Origin: Streptomyces violaceusniger
GTDB lineage: Bacteria > Actinomycetota > Actinomycetes > Streptomycetales > Streptomycetaceae
Assembly (NCBI GenBank): GCA_005405945.1
Contig: BJHW01000002.1
Span: 1,364,001 to 1,428,000 of the forward strand
Direction of reading: 5' to 3'
Length of the DNA: 64,000 bases
Positions 24,725 through 34,495 of the stretch are shown one piece after another (positions within the stretch are counted from its first letter, which is position 1; each line of letters starts with the position of its first letter). A program made the translations under genes and the position numbers. The notes beneath the pieces are model-generated. The model was given only the letters and a program-made list of their open reading frames with translations. It ran no database searches and was not told where the DNA came from.

Positions 24725-27274
24725 ATGAGCGAACCAGTCGACAGACGGCACTTCATCGCCACCACGGCCTCCGGGGCCGCGGCCGTGGCGCTCACCGTCG
24801 CCGCCGGAGGCACCGCCGCGGCGGCGGCCCCGGGCGCCACCCCGGCCGCGACCCACCGCACCCCCAAGGCGCTGACCAGCACTCAGCCCTTTCCGCTCTC
24901 CGCCGTGACCCTGCTCCCCGGCGCCTTCAAGGACAACCAGTCCCGCAACAGCGCCTATCTGCGCTTCGTCGACATCGACCGGCTGCTGCACACCTTCCGC
25001 CTCAACGTGGGCCTCCCCAGCAGCGCCCAGCCCTGCGGCGGCTGGGAGAGCCCCAGTACGGAACTGCGCGGCCACAGCACCGGCCACCTGCTGTCCGGGC
25101 TGGCCCTCAGCTACGCGAACACCGGCGACACCGCCCTGCTCGACAAGGGCCGCAAGCTGGTCTCGGCGCTCGCCGCCTGCCAGGCCAAGTCCCCGGCCGC
25201 GGGCTACGGCCAGGGCTATCTCTCGGCGTTCCCCGAGAGCTTCTTCGACCGGCTGGAGGCCGGCACCGGGGTGTGGGCGCCGTACTACACCATCCACAAG
25301 ATCATGGCCGGGCTCGTCGACCAGTACCGGCTCGCGGGCAACGCCGAGGCCCTGGAGACCGTGCTGCGCCAGGCCGCCTGGGTCGACACCCGCACCGGCA
25401 AGCTCGGCTACGACCAGATGCAGCGGGTGCTGCAGACCGAGTTCGGCGGCATGAACGACGTCCTCGCCGATCTGCACGCCATCACCGGCGACAGCCGCTG
25501 GCTGAAGGTGGCCGAGCGCTTCACCCACGCCCGCGTCTTCGACCCGCTGGCCCGCAATGAGGACCAGCTGGCCGGGCTGCACGCCAACACCCAGATCCCC
25601 AAGATGGTCGGCGCCATACGGCTGTGGGAGGAGGGGCTCGACAGCCGCTACCGCACCATCGGCGAGAACTTCTGGAAGATCGTCACCGACCACCACACCT
25701 ATGTGATCGGCGGGAACAGCAACGGGGAGGCGTTCCACGAGCCCGACGCCATCGCCGCCCAGCTCTCGAACAACTGCTGCGAGAACTGCAACTCGTACAA
25801 CATGCTCAAGCTCACCCGGCTGATCCACTTCCACGCACCGGAGCGCGTGGACCTGCTCGACTACTACGAGCGCACCCTGTTCAACCAGATGCTGGGGGAG
25901 CAGGACCCGGACTCGGCCCACGGCTTCAACATCTACTACACGGGTCTCGCCCCCGGCTCCTTCAAACAGCAGCCGTCCTTCATGGGCCCCGACCCCAACC
26001 AGTACTCCACCGACTACGACAACTTCTCCTGCGACCACGGCAGCGGCATGGAGACCCAGGCCAAGTTCGCGGACACCATCTACACCCACGCCGACCGCAG
26101 CCTGCTGGTGAACCTCTTCATCCCCTCCGAGCTGCGCTGGCAGGACAAGGGCATCACCTGGCGCCAGACCACCGGCTTCCCCGACCAGCAGACCACCACC
26201 CTCACCGTCACCTCCGGCGCGGCCTCCCTCGAACTGCGCGTCCGCATCCCCTCCTGGGCGGCCGGGGCCCGCGCCACGCTCAACGGCACCGCCCTCGCCG
26301 ACCGGCCGGCCCCCGGTAGCTGGCTGATCATCGACCGGTCGTGGAAGACCGGCGACCGGGTCGAGGTGACCCTGCCGATGAAGCTGACGTTCGACCCCAC
26401 CCCCGACGACCCCGACGTCCGGGCCGTGCTCTACGGGCCCGTCGTGCTCGCCGGGGCGTACGGCGGCCGCACCGGAATGACCATGCCGCGCCTGGACACC
26501 GGATCGGTGACGCAGACGGCCACCAGCCCCTTGCGGTTCAGCGCCACGGCCAGTGGGGAGAGCGTGACCCTGCTGCCGGTCGCCCGCGTCCACCACCAGC
26601 ACTACAACGTGTACTGGCTGACCGGGCAGCCGCCCACCCCGCCGCCCGCCTTCGCCGCCTGGCACCGCTTCGACGAGACCTCCGGCACCACGGCGGCCGA
26701 CGCCACCGGCCGCGGGAAGACCGCCCGGCTCGTCGGCGGCGCCTCCTGGACGGCGGGCAGGACCGGTGGCGCGGTCGCCCTGAACGGCACGGACGGCCAT
26801 GTCGTCCTCGCCGACGACCTCCTGGCCGGTGCCCGTGCGTACACCCTGGCCACCTGGGTCCGGCTGGACGGCACCCCCGCCACCTGGACCCGGATCTTCG
26901 ACATCGGGACCGGTGTCACCGCCAATATGTTCCTCACCCCCGTGGCCGACTCCGGAAAGCTCCGCTTCGCCATCACCGCGGGCGGCGGCGGGGCCGAGCA
27001 GCGCATCGAGGCCGCCCCGCTGCCCACCGGCCAGTGGGTCCATGTGGCAGTCGCCTACGGCAGTGGCACCGCCGTCCTCTACGTCGGCGGGCGCGAGGTG
27101 GGGCGCAACACCGCCATCACCGTCGAGCCCGTGCACTTCGGCAACCACATCCGCGCCGGCTACCTCGGCAAGTCGCAGTACCCGGACCCGTACCTCAAGG
27201 CCGCGTTCGACGACGTCCGTGTGTACGGCAGGACACTCAGCGCTCCTGAGGTCGCCACTTTGGCCCAAAGCTGA
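24725..27274 (+). CDS. Tat-exported GH127-type enzyme with C-terminal LamG domain
   Basis: 849 aa. Tat signal (DRRHFIATTASGAAAVAL) and Ala-rich cleavage region to about residue 40. A GH127/DUF1680 (alpha/alpha)6 catalytic region spans about 55-600, with GHSTGHLLSGLALSYANTG, TEFGGMNDVLADL and the cysteine cluster NNCCENCNSYNMLKL expected for Zn-Cys catalysis. A concanavalin-like LamG domain (about 645-849: AWHRFDETSGTTAADATG, ending FDDVRVYGRTL) probably binds polysaccharide. It likely removes beta-L-arabinofuranose from plant glycoprotein glycans outside the cell. The ATG at 24725 is preferred over a GTG four codons upstream because GAGGGAAG sits at the right distance. Confidence 0.87.
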   Translation: MSEPVDRRHFIATTASGAAAVALTVAAGGTAAAAAPGATPAATHRTPKALTSTQPFPLSAVTLLPGAFKDNQSRNSAYLRFVDIDRLLHTFRLNVGLPSSAQPCGGWESPSTELRGHSTGHLLSGLALSYANTGDTALLDKGRKLVSALAACQAKSPAAGYGQGYLSAFPESFFDRLEAGTGVWAPYYTIHKIMAGLVDQYRLAGNAEALETVLRQAAWVDTRTGKLGYDQMQRVLQTEFGGMNDVLADLHAITGDSRWLKVAERFTHARVFDPLARNEDQLAGLHANTQIPKMVGAIRLWEEGLDSRYRTIGENFWKIVTDHHTYVIGGNSNGEAFHEPDAIAAQLSNNCCENCNSYNMLKLTRLIHFHAPERVDLLDYYERTLFNQMLGEQDPDSAHGFNIYYTGLAPGSFKQQPSFMGPDPNQYSTDYDNFSCDHGSGMETQAKFADTIYTHADRSLLVNLFIPSELRWQDKGITWRQTTGFPDQQTTTLTVTSGAASLELRVRIPSWAAGARATLNGTALADRPAPGSWLIIDRSWKTGDRVEVTLPMKLTFDPTPDDPDVRAVLYGPVVLAGAYGGRTGMTMPRLDTGSVTQTATSPLRFSATASGESVTLLPVARVHHQHYNVYWLTGQPPTPPPAFAAWHRFDETSGTTAADATGRGKTARLVGGASWTAGRTGGAVALNGTDGHVVLADDLLAGARAYTLATWVRLDGTPATWTRIFDIGTGVTANMFLTPVADSGKLRFAITAGGGGAEQRIEAAPLPTGQWVHVAVAYGSGTAVLYVGGREVGRNTAITVEPVHFGNHIRAGYLGKSQYPDPYLKAAFDDVRVYGRTLSAPEVATLAQS

Positions 27275-27289
27275 CAAGCTCGGGTGGGC

Positions 27290-27307
27290 GGGCCGTCCGC
27301 ACGGCCC
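27290..27307 (+). terminator. Short hairpin after the GH127-LamG gene
   Basis: GGGCCGT and ACGGCCC form a 7-bp stem with loop CCGC, 16 bp after the stop codon. There is no T-run, so it is a weak candidate. Confidence 0.4.
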
Positions 27308-27347
27308 GTCCGCTCCCAACCGCACCGTACGGACAAGGACGACGCGC

Positions 27348-28355
27348 ATGGTCCACCTCGCCGCCGAGAACCGCTACGACTCCATGCAATACCAGCGCTG
27401 CGGCCGCAGCGGTGTGCTGCTTCCGAAGGTCTCGCTCGGCCTGTGGCACAACTTCGGCGACACCCACCCCCTGGAGACCCAGCGCGCGGTGCTGCGCCGC
27501 GCCTTCGACCTCGGCGTCACCCATATCGATCTGGCCAACAACTACGGTCCGCCGCCGGGCAGCGCCGAGAGCAACTTCGGCTCGATCTTCGCCCAGGACT
27601 TCCGCCGCTACCGCGATGAGCTCTTCATCGCCAGCAAGGCCGGATATCTGATGTGGCCGGGGCCGTACGGCGAATGGGGTTCGCGCAAGTACGTCCTCTC
27701 CAGCCTCGACCAGTCGCTGTCCCGGATGGGGCTGGACTACGTCGATGTCTTCTACTCCCACCGCTTCGACCCGGACACTCCCCTGGAAGAGACGATGGGC
27801 GCGCTCGACAGCGCGGTGCGGCAGGGCAAGGCGCTCTACGCGGGGCTGTCCAACTACCCGCCGGAGGCGATTGCCGAGGCCGCCGCGATCCTGAAGGAGC
27901 TGCGTACCCCGTACCTGATCAACCAGCATCCGTACTCGATCCTCCAGCGCGGGGTCGAGGGCGGGGTGCTCCAGGCGTCCGCCGAGGCGGGGGTCGGGGT
28001 CATCGCCTTCTCGCCGCTGGCGCAGGGGCAGCTCACCGACCGCTATCTGCACGGGGTGCCCGCCGATTCGCGCATGGCGCTCGGCCACTTCCTCAAGCGC
28101 GAGACCCTCACCGAGGAGCGGCTGGGCCTGCTGCACGCCCTCAACAAGCTCGCGGAGGGGCGCGGCCAGACCCTGGCCCAGCTGGCGCTCGCATGGGTGC
28201 TGCGGGACCCCCGGGTGGTCTCGGTGCTGATCGGCGCGAGCAGCGTCGCCCAGCTGGAGCAGAACGTCGCGGTGCTGGACTCGCCCGCCTTCAGCGACGC
28301 CGAGCTGGCCGAGATCGACCGGCTCTCGGCGGAGGCGGGGATCGAGATCCCCTGA
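27348..28355 (+). CDS. Aldo/keto reductase, L-glyceraldehyde-3-phosphate reductase (YghZ) type
   Basis: 335 aa. The AKR barrel is complete: GVTHIDLANNYGPPPGSAE with catalytic Asp and Tyr, IASKAGYLMWPGPYG with Lys, and YVDVFYSHRFDPDTP with His. NNYGPPPGSAE and the GYxMWPGPYG insert are signatures of the AKR14/YghZ group. The NADPH-binding end VLIGASSVAQLEQNV is intact. It is cytosolic. Placed after the arabinan/galactan enzymes, it may reduce aldehydes or aldoses formed during sugar breakdown (inference). The ATG at 27348 was chosen because the protein then starts with the usual short MVHLAAENRYD lead. Confidence 0.92.
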   Translation: MVHLAAENRYDSMQYQRCGRSGVLLPKVSLGLWHNFGDTHPLETQRAVLRRAFDLGVTHIDLANNYGPPPGSAESNFGSIFAQDFRRYRDELFIASKAGYLMWPGPYGEWGSRKYVLSSLDQSLSRMGLDYVDVFYSHRFDPDTPLEETMGALDSAVRQGKALYAGLSNYPPEAIAEAAAILKELRTPYLINQHPYSILQRGVEGGVLQASAEAGVGVIAFSPLAQGQLTDRYLHGVPADSRMALGHFLKRETLTEERLGLLHALNKLAEGRGQTLAQLALAWVLRDPRVVSVLIGASSVAQLEQNVAVLDSPAFSDAELAEIDRLSAEAGIEIP

Positions 28356-28385
28356 CGAGTCCCGCCCCGGGAGCACGAAGGACTT

Positions 28386-28432
28386 GAGGCCCGCCGCGCC
28401 CGCCGCGCCCTCCGCGCCCGCCGCGCCCGGCG
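28386..28432. repeat. Low-complexity CGCGCCCGC tract
   Basis: Nine-base units close to CGCGCCCGC or CGCGCCCTC are repeated about five times between the aldo/keto reductase and the COG0523 gene. It could form strong local structure; no terminator T-run is seen. Confidence 0.6.
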
Positions 28433-28532
28433 TGGCGGGCCACGGTCACGTGCGCGCACACGGCCATCGGCGGCCGGATAGGATGAGCGGTCCGCCCGAG
28501 ATCACCACGGACCGCCGCACGGAGACACAGCC

Positions 28533-29612
28533 TTGGCCACACAACGGATTCCGGTCATTCTCGTCACGGGTTTTCTGGGCTCCGGCAAGACGACGATGCT
28601 CAACCATCTGATGCGGGACAGCACGGACACCCGGATCGGCGTCATCGTCAATGACTTCGGATCGATCAACATCGACGCGATGGCCGTCGCCGGGCAGGTC
28701 GATTCGATGATCCCGATCGAGAACGGCTGTCTGTGCTGTGCGGCGGACGCCTCCGAGATGGACGAGATGCTCGAGCGGCTCACCGATCCCGAACTGCGCA
28801 TCGATGTCGTGGTGATCGAGGCCAGCGGCCTCGCCGAGCCGCGGAGCATGATCCGTACGCTGCTGTCCAGCAGCAATGAGCGGATCGTCTACGGCGGCCT
28901 GGTGGAGGTCGTGGACGCCGCGGAGTTCCCGGACACCCGGATCCGTCACCCCGAGCTCGACCGCCATGTCCGCGCCGCGGACCTCGTCGTGCTCAACAAG
29001 ACCGACCGCGTCGCCGAGGACGAGCGGCGGGGTCTGCTGGAGACCCTCCGGGAGATCGCCCCCGGCGCGCCGGTCGTGACCGCCGCGCACGGGCGCGTGG
29101 ACCCGGCACTCCTCTTCGACCACCGGCCCCGCGAGACCGCGGAGGAAGGCTTCCGGCAGCTCTCGTTCGCCGACGTATGGGCCGACGAGGGGTGTGGCGC
29201 CGACGGGTGCGGGGACGACGTCCGCGGCCACGGCCATGACCACAGCCTTCACCTCCACGCCGCCTACGAGAGCGTGGAGTTCTCCGCGGCCGAGCCGCTC
29301 CATCCGCAACGGCTGATGGAATTTCTCGACAGCCGTCCGGCGGGCCTGTACCGCGCCAAGGGGTTCCTCCACTTCGCGGGCGCGGGCCGGGGGCGGAAGT
29401 TCGGGCTGCACGCGGTCGGCTCGTACCTCCGCTTTCAGCTCTCGCCCTGGGAGCGCGGTGAGCCCCGCACCACCCAGCTGGTGATGATCGGCACCGGAAT
29501 CGACGCCGACACCCTCACCAAACGCCTGGCCGCGTGCGTGGCGACGCCCGGGGAAGAGATCGACGAGACCCATCTCATGGGCGTGCTCCGCTATGTGGAC
29601 GAGACGGACTAG
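28533..29612 (+). CDS. COG0523 (CobW/ZNG-type) GTPase metallochaperone
   Basis: About 359 aa. P-loop GFLGSGKTT (residues 13-21), metal-binding CxCC in ENGCLCC (about 68), and NKTD guanine specificity motif (about 155), followed by the CobW C-terminal domain (YRAKGFLHFAG). A Cys/His-rich stretch between the domains (EGCGADGCGDD, then RGHGHDHSLHLH) would bind zinc or a similar metal. Family members insert metals into client proteins. The client is unknown, and no Zur box was found upstream. The start is TTG at 28533, chosen because it begins the normal N-terminus and follows GGAG. Confidence 0.88.
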   Translation: MATQRIPVILVTGFLGSGKTTMLNHLMRDSTDTRIGVIVNDFGSINIDAMAVAGQVDSMIPIENGCLCCAADASEMDEMLERLTDPELRIDVVVIEASGLAEPRSMIRTLLSSSNERIVYGGLVEVVDAAEFPDTRIRHPELDRHVRAADLVVLNKTDRVAEDERRGLLETLREIAPGAPVVTAAHGRVDPALLFDHRPRETAEEGFRQLSFADVWADEGCGADGCGDDVRGHGHDHSLHLHAAYESVEFSAAEPLHPQRLMEFLDSRPAGLYRAKGFLHFAGAGRGRKFGLHAVGSYLRFQLSPWERGEPRTTQLVMIGTGIDADTLTKRLAACVATPGEEIDETHLMGVLRYVDETD

Positions 29613-29708
29613 GGAAATCGATGGAGGCGGCCGTACAACCCTGAGGCGACGTCAGGTGTCCTGCTGGGTGTACATGAGGTAAACGCTCATCAACGAGCAG
29701 GAGGAAGT

Positions 29709-31160
29709 GTGCGCCCCCGTTCCCTCACCACCGTCGTGCGCTGCGCGACGGTGGCCGCGCTTGTGACGACCCCCGCCTTACTCGCCGTACCCTCCGCGGG
29801 CGCCGTCGGGGCCCGACCCGCCGCGGCCGCCGCCCCGAAGGTCGACTTCAACAAGGACGGACGCGCCGACCTCGCCGTCTCCGCCCCCGCCGGCACGGTG
29901 GGCGGCAAGGCGAAGGCGGGCTATGTCGCCGTCGTCTACGGCTCCGCCTCCGGCGCGGACACCGCCCACCGCCAGGTCGTCAGCCAGGCGACCGAGGGCG
30001 TCCCCGGCGACCCCGCCGCGTCGGCGTTCTTCGGGGCCCACACCGTCGCCCGCGACCTCGACGGCGACGGCTACACCGATCTGGCGATCCAGACCGGCAA
30101 GTCCCCGGCCCTCACGGTCCTGTGGGGCTCGCCGAACGGGCTGACCGGCGGCACCCAGCTGACCGGCGGCAACGGCGACCACTGGGGTGACAGCGTCATC
30201 GCGGGCGGTGACTTCAACGGCGACGGCCATGCCGACCTGGTCGACGTGGTCACCACCGGCGAGGGCCCGGACGACGAGAAGACCGGAGTGCGCGTCCGCC
30301 TCGGCCCGTTCACCCGGGACGGCAAGGACGCGGGCGGCTCCTTCTCCGACACCGGCCGGTTCGACGCGCCGACCAGTCTGACCGCGGGCGACATCACCGG
30401 CGACGGCAAGGACGACCTCGTCTCCACCCACGCCTTCGAGGAGATGTCCCAGTCCAGCCTGTTCTTCAAGGGCGACGACAAGGGCCTGTCGCAGAAGGCC
30501 GCCGACCTCACCGACGCCGCCTCCGCGACCATCGGCGACGTCGACAAGGACGGCCACGGCGATCTGGTCCTGCGCACCGTCCCCGGTGACGTCGTCGAGA
30601 ACCTGCCGTACGACCACGGCACGCTCAAGGTCCTCTACGGCACCGCGTCCGGGCCGAGCACCACCCGCACCACGACCATCGACCAGAACACCGCGGGCGT
30701 CCCCGGCGTCAACGAGGACGGCGACCAGTTCGGCTACTCGCTGAGCTCCGGCGACGTCAACGGCGACGGCTACGCGGACATCGCCGTCGGCATCCCGTAC
30801 GAGGGCCTGGACTCGGTCAAGGAGGCGGGCGGCGTCGTCCAGCTCTACGGCGGCCGGGGCGGGCTGTCCGGCACCGGAGCCCAGGCGTTCACCCAGGACA
30901 CCGCCGGTGTCCCCGGTGTCGCGGAGGCGGGCGACCACTTCGCCATGGCGACCGGGCTCGCCGACACCGACGGCGACGGCAAGGACGACCTGGCCGTGGG
31001 CGCGCCCGACGAGGACGGCGCCCAGTCCACCAGCGGCGCGGCCTGGGTGCTGCGCGGCCAGGCGGGCGGCCTCACCACGGACGGCGTCGTCTCCTTCGGG
31101 CCGGACTCCCTCGGGGCGCCGGAGGCCGGTGCGGCCCTGGGCCGTGGTTTCCAGCGGTAA
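29709..31160 (+). CDS. Secreted FG-GAP repeat (integrin-alpha-like) propeller
   Basis: 483 aa with a signal peptide (to about residue 40). Seven calcium-binding FG-GAP/VCBS units are visible: DFNKDGRADLAVS, DLDGDGYTDLAIQ, DFNGDGHADLVDV, DITGDGKDDLVST, DVDKDGHGDLVL, DVNGDGYADIAVG and DTDGDGKDDLAVG, enough for a closed propeller. These proteins bind ligands or surfaces outside the cell. A leucine in the signal peptide is coded by TTA (29778-29780), the only in-frame TTA I found in the window, so translation may depend on the bldA tRNA. GTG start with AGGAGGAAGT just upstream. Confidence 0.87.
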   Translation: MRPRSLTTVVRCATVAALVTTPALLAVPSAGAVGARPAAAAAPKVDFNKDGRADLAVSAPAGTVGGKAKAGYVAVVYGSASGADTAHRQVVSQATEGVPGDPAASAFFGAHTVARDLDGDGYTDLAIQTGKSPALTVLWGSPNGLTGGTQLTGGNGDHWGDSVIAGGDFNGDGHADLVDVVTTGEGPDDEKTGVRVRLGPFTRDGKDAGGSFSDTGRFDAPTSLTAGDITGDGKDDLVSTHAFEEMSQSSLFFKGDDKGLSQKAADLTDAASATIGDVDKDGHGDLVLRTVPGDVVENLPYDHGTLKVLYGTASGPSTTRTTTIDQNTAGVPGVNEDGDQFGYSLSSGDVNGDGYADIAVGIPYEGLDSVKEAGGVVQLYGGRGGLSGTGAQAFTQDTAGVPGVAEAGDHFAMATGLADTDGDGKDDLAVGAPDEDGAQSTSGAAWVLRGQAGGLTTDGVVSFGPDSLGAPEAGAALGRGFQR

Positions 31161-31237
31161 CCACATCGCCTCGGCGCCGAACTTCTCTTCGAACATGAGT
31201 AGTTGACGATCCCTCAGGTTTACTGGACGGTAGGTCC

Positions 31238-33183
31238 ATGCCGACTCATGAGACACGAGGGATACGGATCGGCCACCCCCGACCGGGGCGCACCCGGCTG
31301 CTCGGGTGGCCGTCCTGCTGCTGGCGGCGGCCGCGGCCCCGGGCACTCCGGCGGCCGCGGCCGAGGCGCCCTGGTTCGACGGCCGGGCGGCGGACCGGGT
31401 GACCGTGGACGGCACCCGGTTCGCCGACGGCCACGGACGCGAGGTCGTGCTGCGCGGCTTCAACGTGTCCGGCGAGACCAAACTGGAGGAGAACGGCGGG
31501 CTCCCGTTCGCCACCACCGCCGACGCCCAGAAATCCGCCGCCGCCATGCGCCACCTCACCGGCGCCAACGCGGTGCGGTTCCTGCTCTCCTGGGCCCATG
31601 CCGAGCCCGAGCCCGGCCAGGTGGACACCGGCTATCTGGAGAAGGCCACCGCGCAGATGAAGGCGTTCCTCGACGCCGGGATCCGGGTCTTCCCCGACTT
31701 CCACCAGGACCTCTACTCCCGTCATCTCTTCGACAAGGACAGCTGGTACAGCGGCGACGGCGCCCCGAAGTGGGTCGTCGACGCGGGCGGCTACCCCAAG
31801 GAGTCCTGCGGCATCTGCTTCCACTGGGGTCAGAACATCACCCAGAACCAGGCGGTCAGAGGCGCCACCCGCGACTTCTGGCGCAACCGCGCCCTGACCA
31901 CCGGCGCGGGCACCGTCCGCGTCCAGGACGCCTTTCTGGCCACCGCCGAGAAGACCATGACCTACCTCGCCCGCCATCTCACCGACGACCAGTTCACCCG
32001 CGTCGTCGGCTTCGACCCGCTCAACGAGCCGTACGCGGGCGCGTACGACGACGGCCAGAACAGCCGCACCTGGGAGAAGAGCGTGCTGTGGCCCTTCTAC
32101 GAGAAGTTCCGCGCCCGTATGGACGCCGCGGGCTGGCAGGACAAGCCCGCCTTCGTGGAGCCCAATATGTTCTGGAACTCCAACCTGGACTTCCAGCGCC
32201 AGGAGGGCGGACTCCTGGACGCCGGAAAGCCCGGCCCCGACTACGTCTTCAACACCCACTACTACGACCAGAAGGCCATCTCCGGGGTCTTCATGCCCGG
32301 CAAGGCGGCCGACGGCCAGTACGCGGCCGACTTCGGCGCCCTGCGCGACCGCTCCACCGCCCTGGACCTGCCCGCCGTCATGAGCGAATTCGGCCATCCG
32401 CTGACCGGCTTCACCTCGGACAAGGCCCCCACCGTCGTCAAGGGCATGTACCAGGCGCTGGACTCCCGCCTCCCCGGCGCCTCCTGGTGGACCCGGCCGG
32501 CCGCCTCCGGCGCCGTGCTCTCCTCCACCCAGTGGCAGTGGGACCTCTACAACGGCCGCCACCACGAGGCCATGAACGGCAACACCGGGAAGATCCTCAC
32601 CGAGGGCGACGCCTGGAACGACGAGGACCTCTCGGCCGTCCGCCTCGACGACTCCGGCACCGCCGCCCTGCGCCAGGACGCCCGGCTGCTCGACCGGATC
32701 TATCCGCGCGCCGTCGCGGGCCGCACCCTCGCCTTCACCTTCGAGGACCGTGCGCGTGACGGCTCCACCACGCTCAGCTGGGACCGCATCCCCGGCAGCC
32801 TGCGAGACGTCGCCGAGGTCACCGGCTCCGGCCGCTACGGCATGCTGGTGTGGCGCTCCGACGGCGCCACCGACGCGCCCACCGAACTCCGGCTGCCCCG
32901 CGACTTCGACCCCGCGCGGACCACCGTCGTCTCCGACCTGGGCACCGTCACCGGCCCGCCCGCGTACACCGCGCACGGCCACACCGCCGACCACCCCGTC
33001 GCCACCGCGGCGGAGCCCGGCGACGGCGACGGGAACCGGCTGGTGCTCTCCGCCCCGGCCGACGAGTCCACCGGCACCCTGCACTACGCGCTGATCGCCG
33101 ACGGCACCGCCGCCCCCACGGCGGAGCAGCGCGCCGCCGCCCAGCGCGAACTCGCGCGATGGGCGGCGGACGCCGGCTTCTGA
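31238..33183 (+). CDS. Secreted GH5-like enzyme, endoglycosylceramidase type (frame broken once)
   Basis: 648 aa if the ATG at 31238 is joined to the main frame by one extra G in the GGG run at 31304-31306. This gives RTRLLGVAVLLLAAAAAPG, a full signal peptide. Otherwise the GTG at 31306 starts a protein with no charged n-region. The TIM barrel shows LRGFNVSGETKL, NAVRFLLSWAHAEPE, DFHQDLYSR, acid/base Glu in GFDPLNEPY and nucleophile Glu in VMSEFGHP. This pattern fits GH5 glycosylceramidase-type enzymes. A C-terminal beta domain (about 500-620) follows. The exact substrate is uncertain. Confidence 0.8.
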
Positions 33184-33199
33184 GCCCCGCGTGCCACCG

Positions 33200-34182
33200 T
33201 TACCAGCGATGGTGCACCTGGGCCCGGATCCGCCGGTCGTACAGGTCGCCGACGGCCTCCAGCGTGGTACCCGGCAGCGGGGGCAGCCCCGCCGCGGCCG
33301 CGTTCGCCCGAGCCTGCTCGGGCGAACGCGCGCCGGGGATGACCGAGGTCACGCCCGGCTGCTGGATGATCCACCGCAGCGCCGTCTGCGCGGGGTGGCT
33401 CCCGCCCGGGCCAGCCCGGCGAACTCCACCGCGGCCTCGATCCCCTCCTCGAAGCCCACGCCGGAGAACGTCTCACCCTGGTCGAACATCTCGCCGTGCC
33501 GGTTGAAGGTGCGGTGGTCGTTCTCGGCGAAGACGGTGTCCTTGGTGTACTTCCCGGACAGCAGACCGGACGCCAGCGGCACCCGCGCGATGATCCCCAC
33601 ACCGGCCTCCCGCGCCGCCGGCACCACCTCCTCCAGCGGCTTGAGCCGGAACGGGTTGAGGATGATCTGCACGCTCGCCGTGCCCGGACGCGCGATCGCC
33701 GCCAGCGCCTCCGCACACGTCTCGACGCTCACCCCGTACGCTGCCACCCGCTCCTCGGCCACCAGGGTGTCCAGCGCGTCGAAGACCGCGGCCGAGGAGT
33801 GCACCGAGGACGGCGGGCAGTGCAGCTGCACCAGATCCAGGGTGTCCACGCCCAGGTTGGCCCGCGAACGGTCGGTCCATGCGCGGAAGTTGTCCAGGGT
33901 GTAGTGCTCCGCCAGCTGCGGCAGCCGCCGCCCCATCTTGGTCGCCACGAAGATCCCGGCGTCCGGGCGCTCCCGCAGGTACCGCCCGATGAGCTGCTCG
34001 CTGCGCCCGTCCCCGTACACATCGGCGGTGTCGAAGAACGTCACGCCCGCTTCGACGGCCGCGTCCAGCACGGCCAGGGCGTCCTTCTCACCCACCTCGC
34101 CCCAGTCCGCGCCCAGCTGCCAGGTGCCCAGGCCCACGACCGAGACCTTCCGGCCGAGTCGGCCGAACTCACGCTGCTCCAT
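33200..34182 (-). CDS. Aldo/keto reductase (frame broken once)
   Basis: 327 aa after repair. REFGRLGRKVSVVGLGTWQLG, TFFDTADVYGDGRSEQLIG (Asp, Tyr), FVATKMGRR (Lys) and DLVQLHCPP (His) give the AKR active site. The frame breaks at the GGGG run 33392-33395. Adding one base continues ATPAQTALRWIIQQPGVTSV, IPGARSPEQARANAAAA and the end YDRRIRAQVHHRW. It converges on the GH5-like gene with a 16-bp gap. Like the other reductase here it may act on sugars or their aldehydes. The partner gene is unknown. Confidence 0.88.
33299..33330. repeat. Perfect inverted repeat inside the aldo/keto reductase coding region
   Basis: Arms 33299-33313 and 33316-33330 are exact 15-bp complements around CT. It lies near the 3' end of the gene, encodes ARSPEQARANA, and could slow or end transcription from either side. 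Confidence 0.8.
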
Positions 34183-34495
34183 GCTCCCTCTTCTCACTTA
34201 CGGCGACGCGGCTCACCGTAGCTGTCGTTCACCAGTCGTGCACCGTGCCGTCCGTCAGCCGGTTCACGGCAGATACGCGGGCTGGGCGCGAGGCGTCCCG
34301 GTCGAGCAGCGACGGCGCCACGTCGCTCTACCCGCTTCCCGCCGCCGGGATCCGGAGGCGACGGCCCCTCGCGAACCCACCTCGCGCCCGGGTAGCGTGG
34401 CGGCATGCTTTGACACCCGCCCCGGCCCCGGGGCCCACCGGGACACCTCCTTCGCATCGCCCGCACGCCATCAGGTACCGAAGGAGGCATCCGCC

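Noticed and set aside
28380..28440. Small coding sequence in the CGCGCCCGC tract
   Set aside because: Any translation gives only Ala/Pro/Arg repeats, and there is no ribosome site or start codon.
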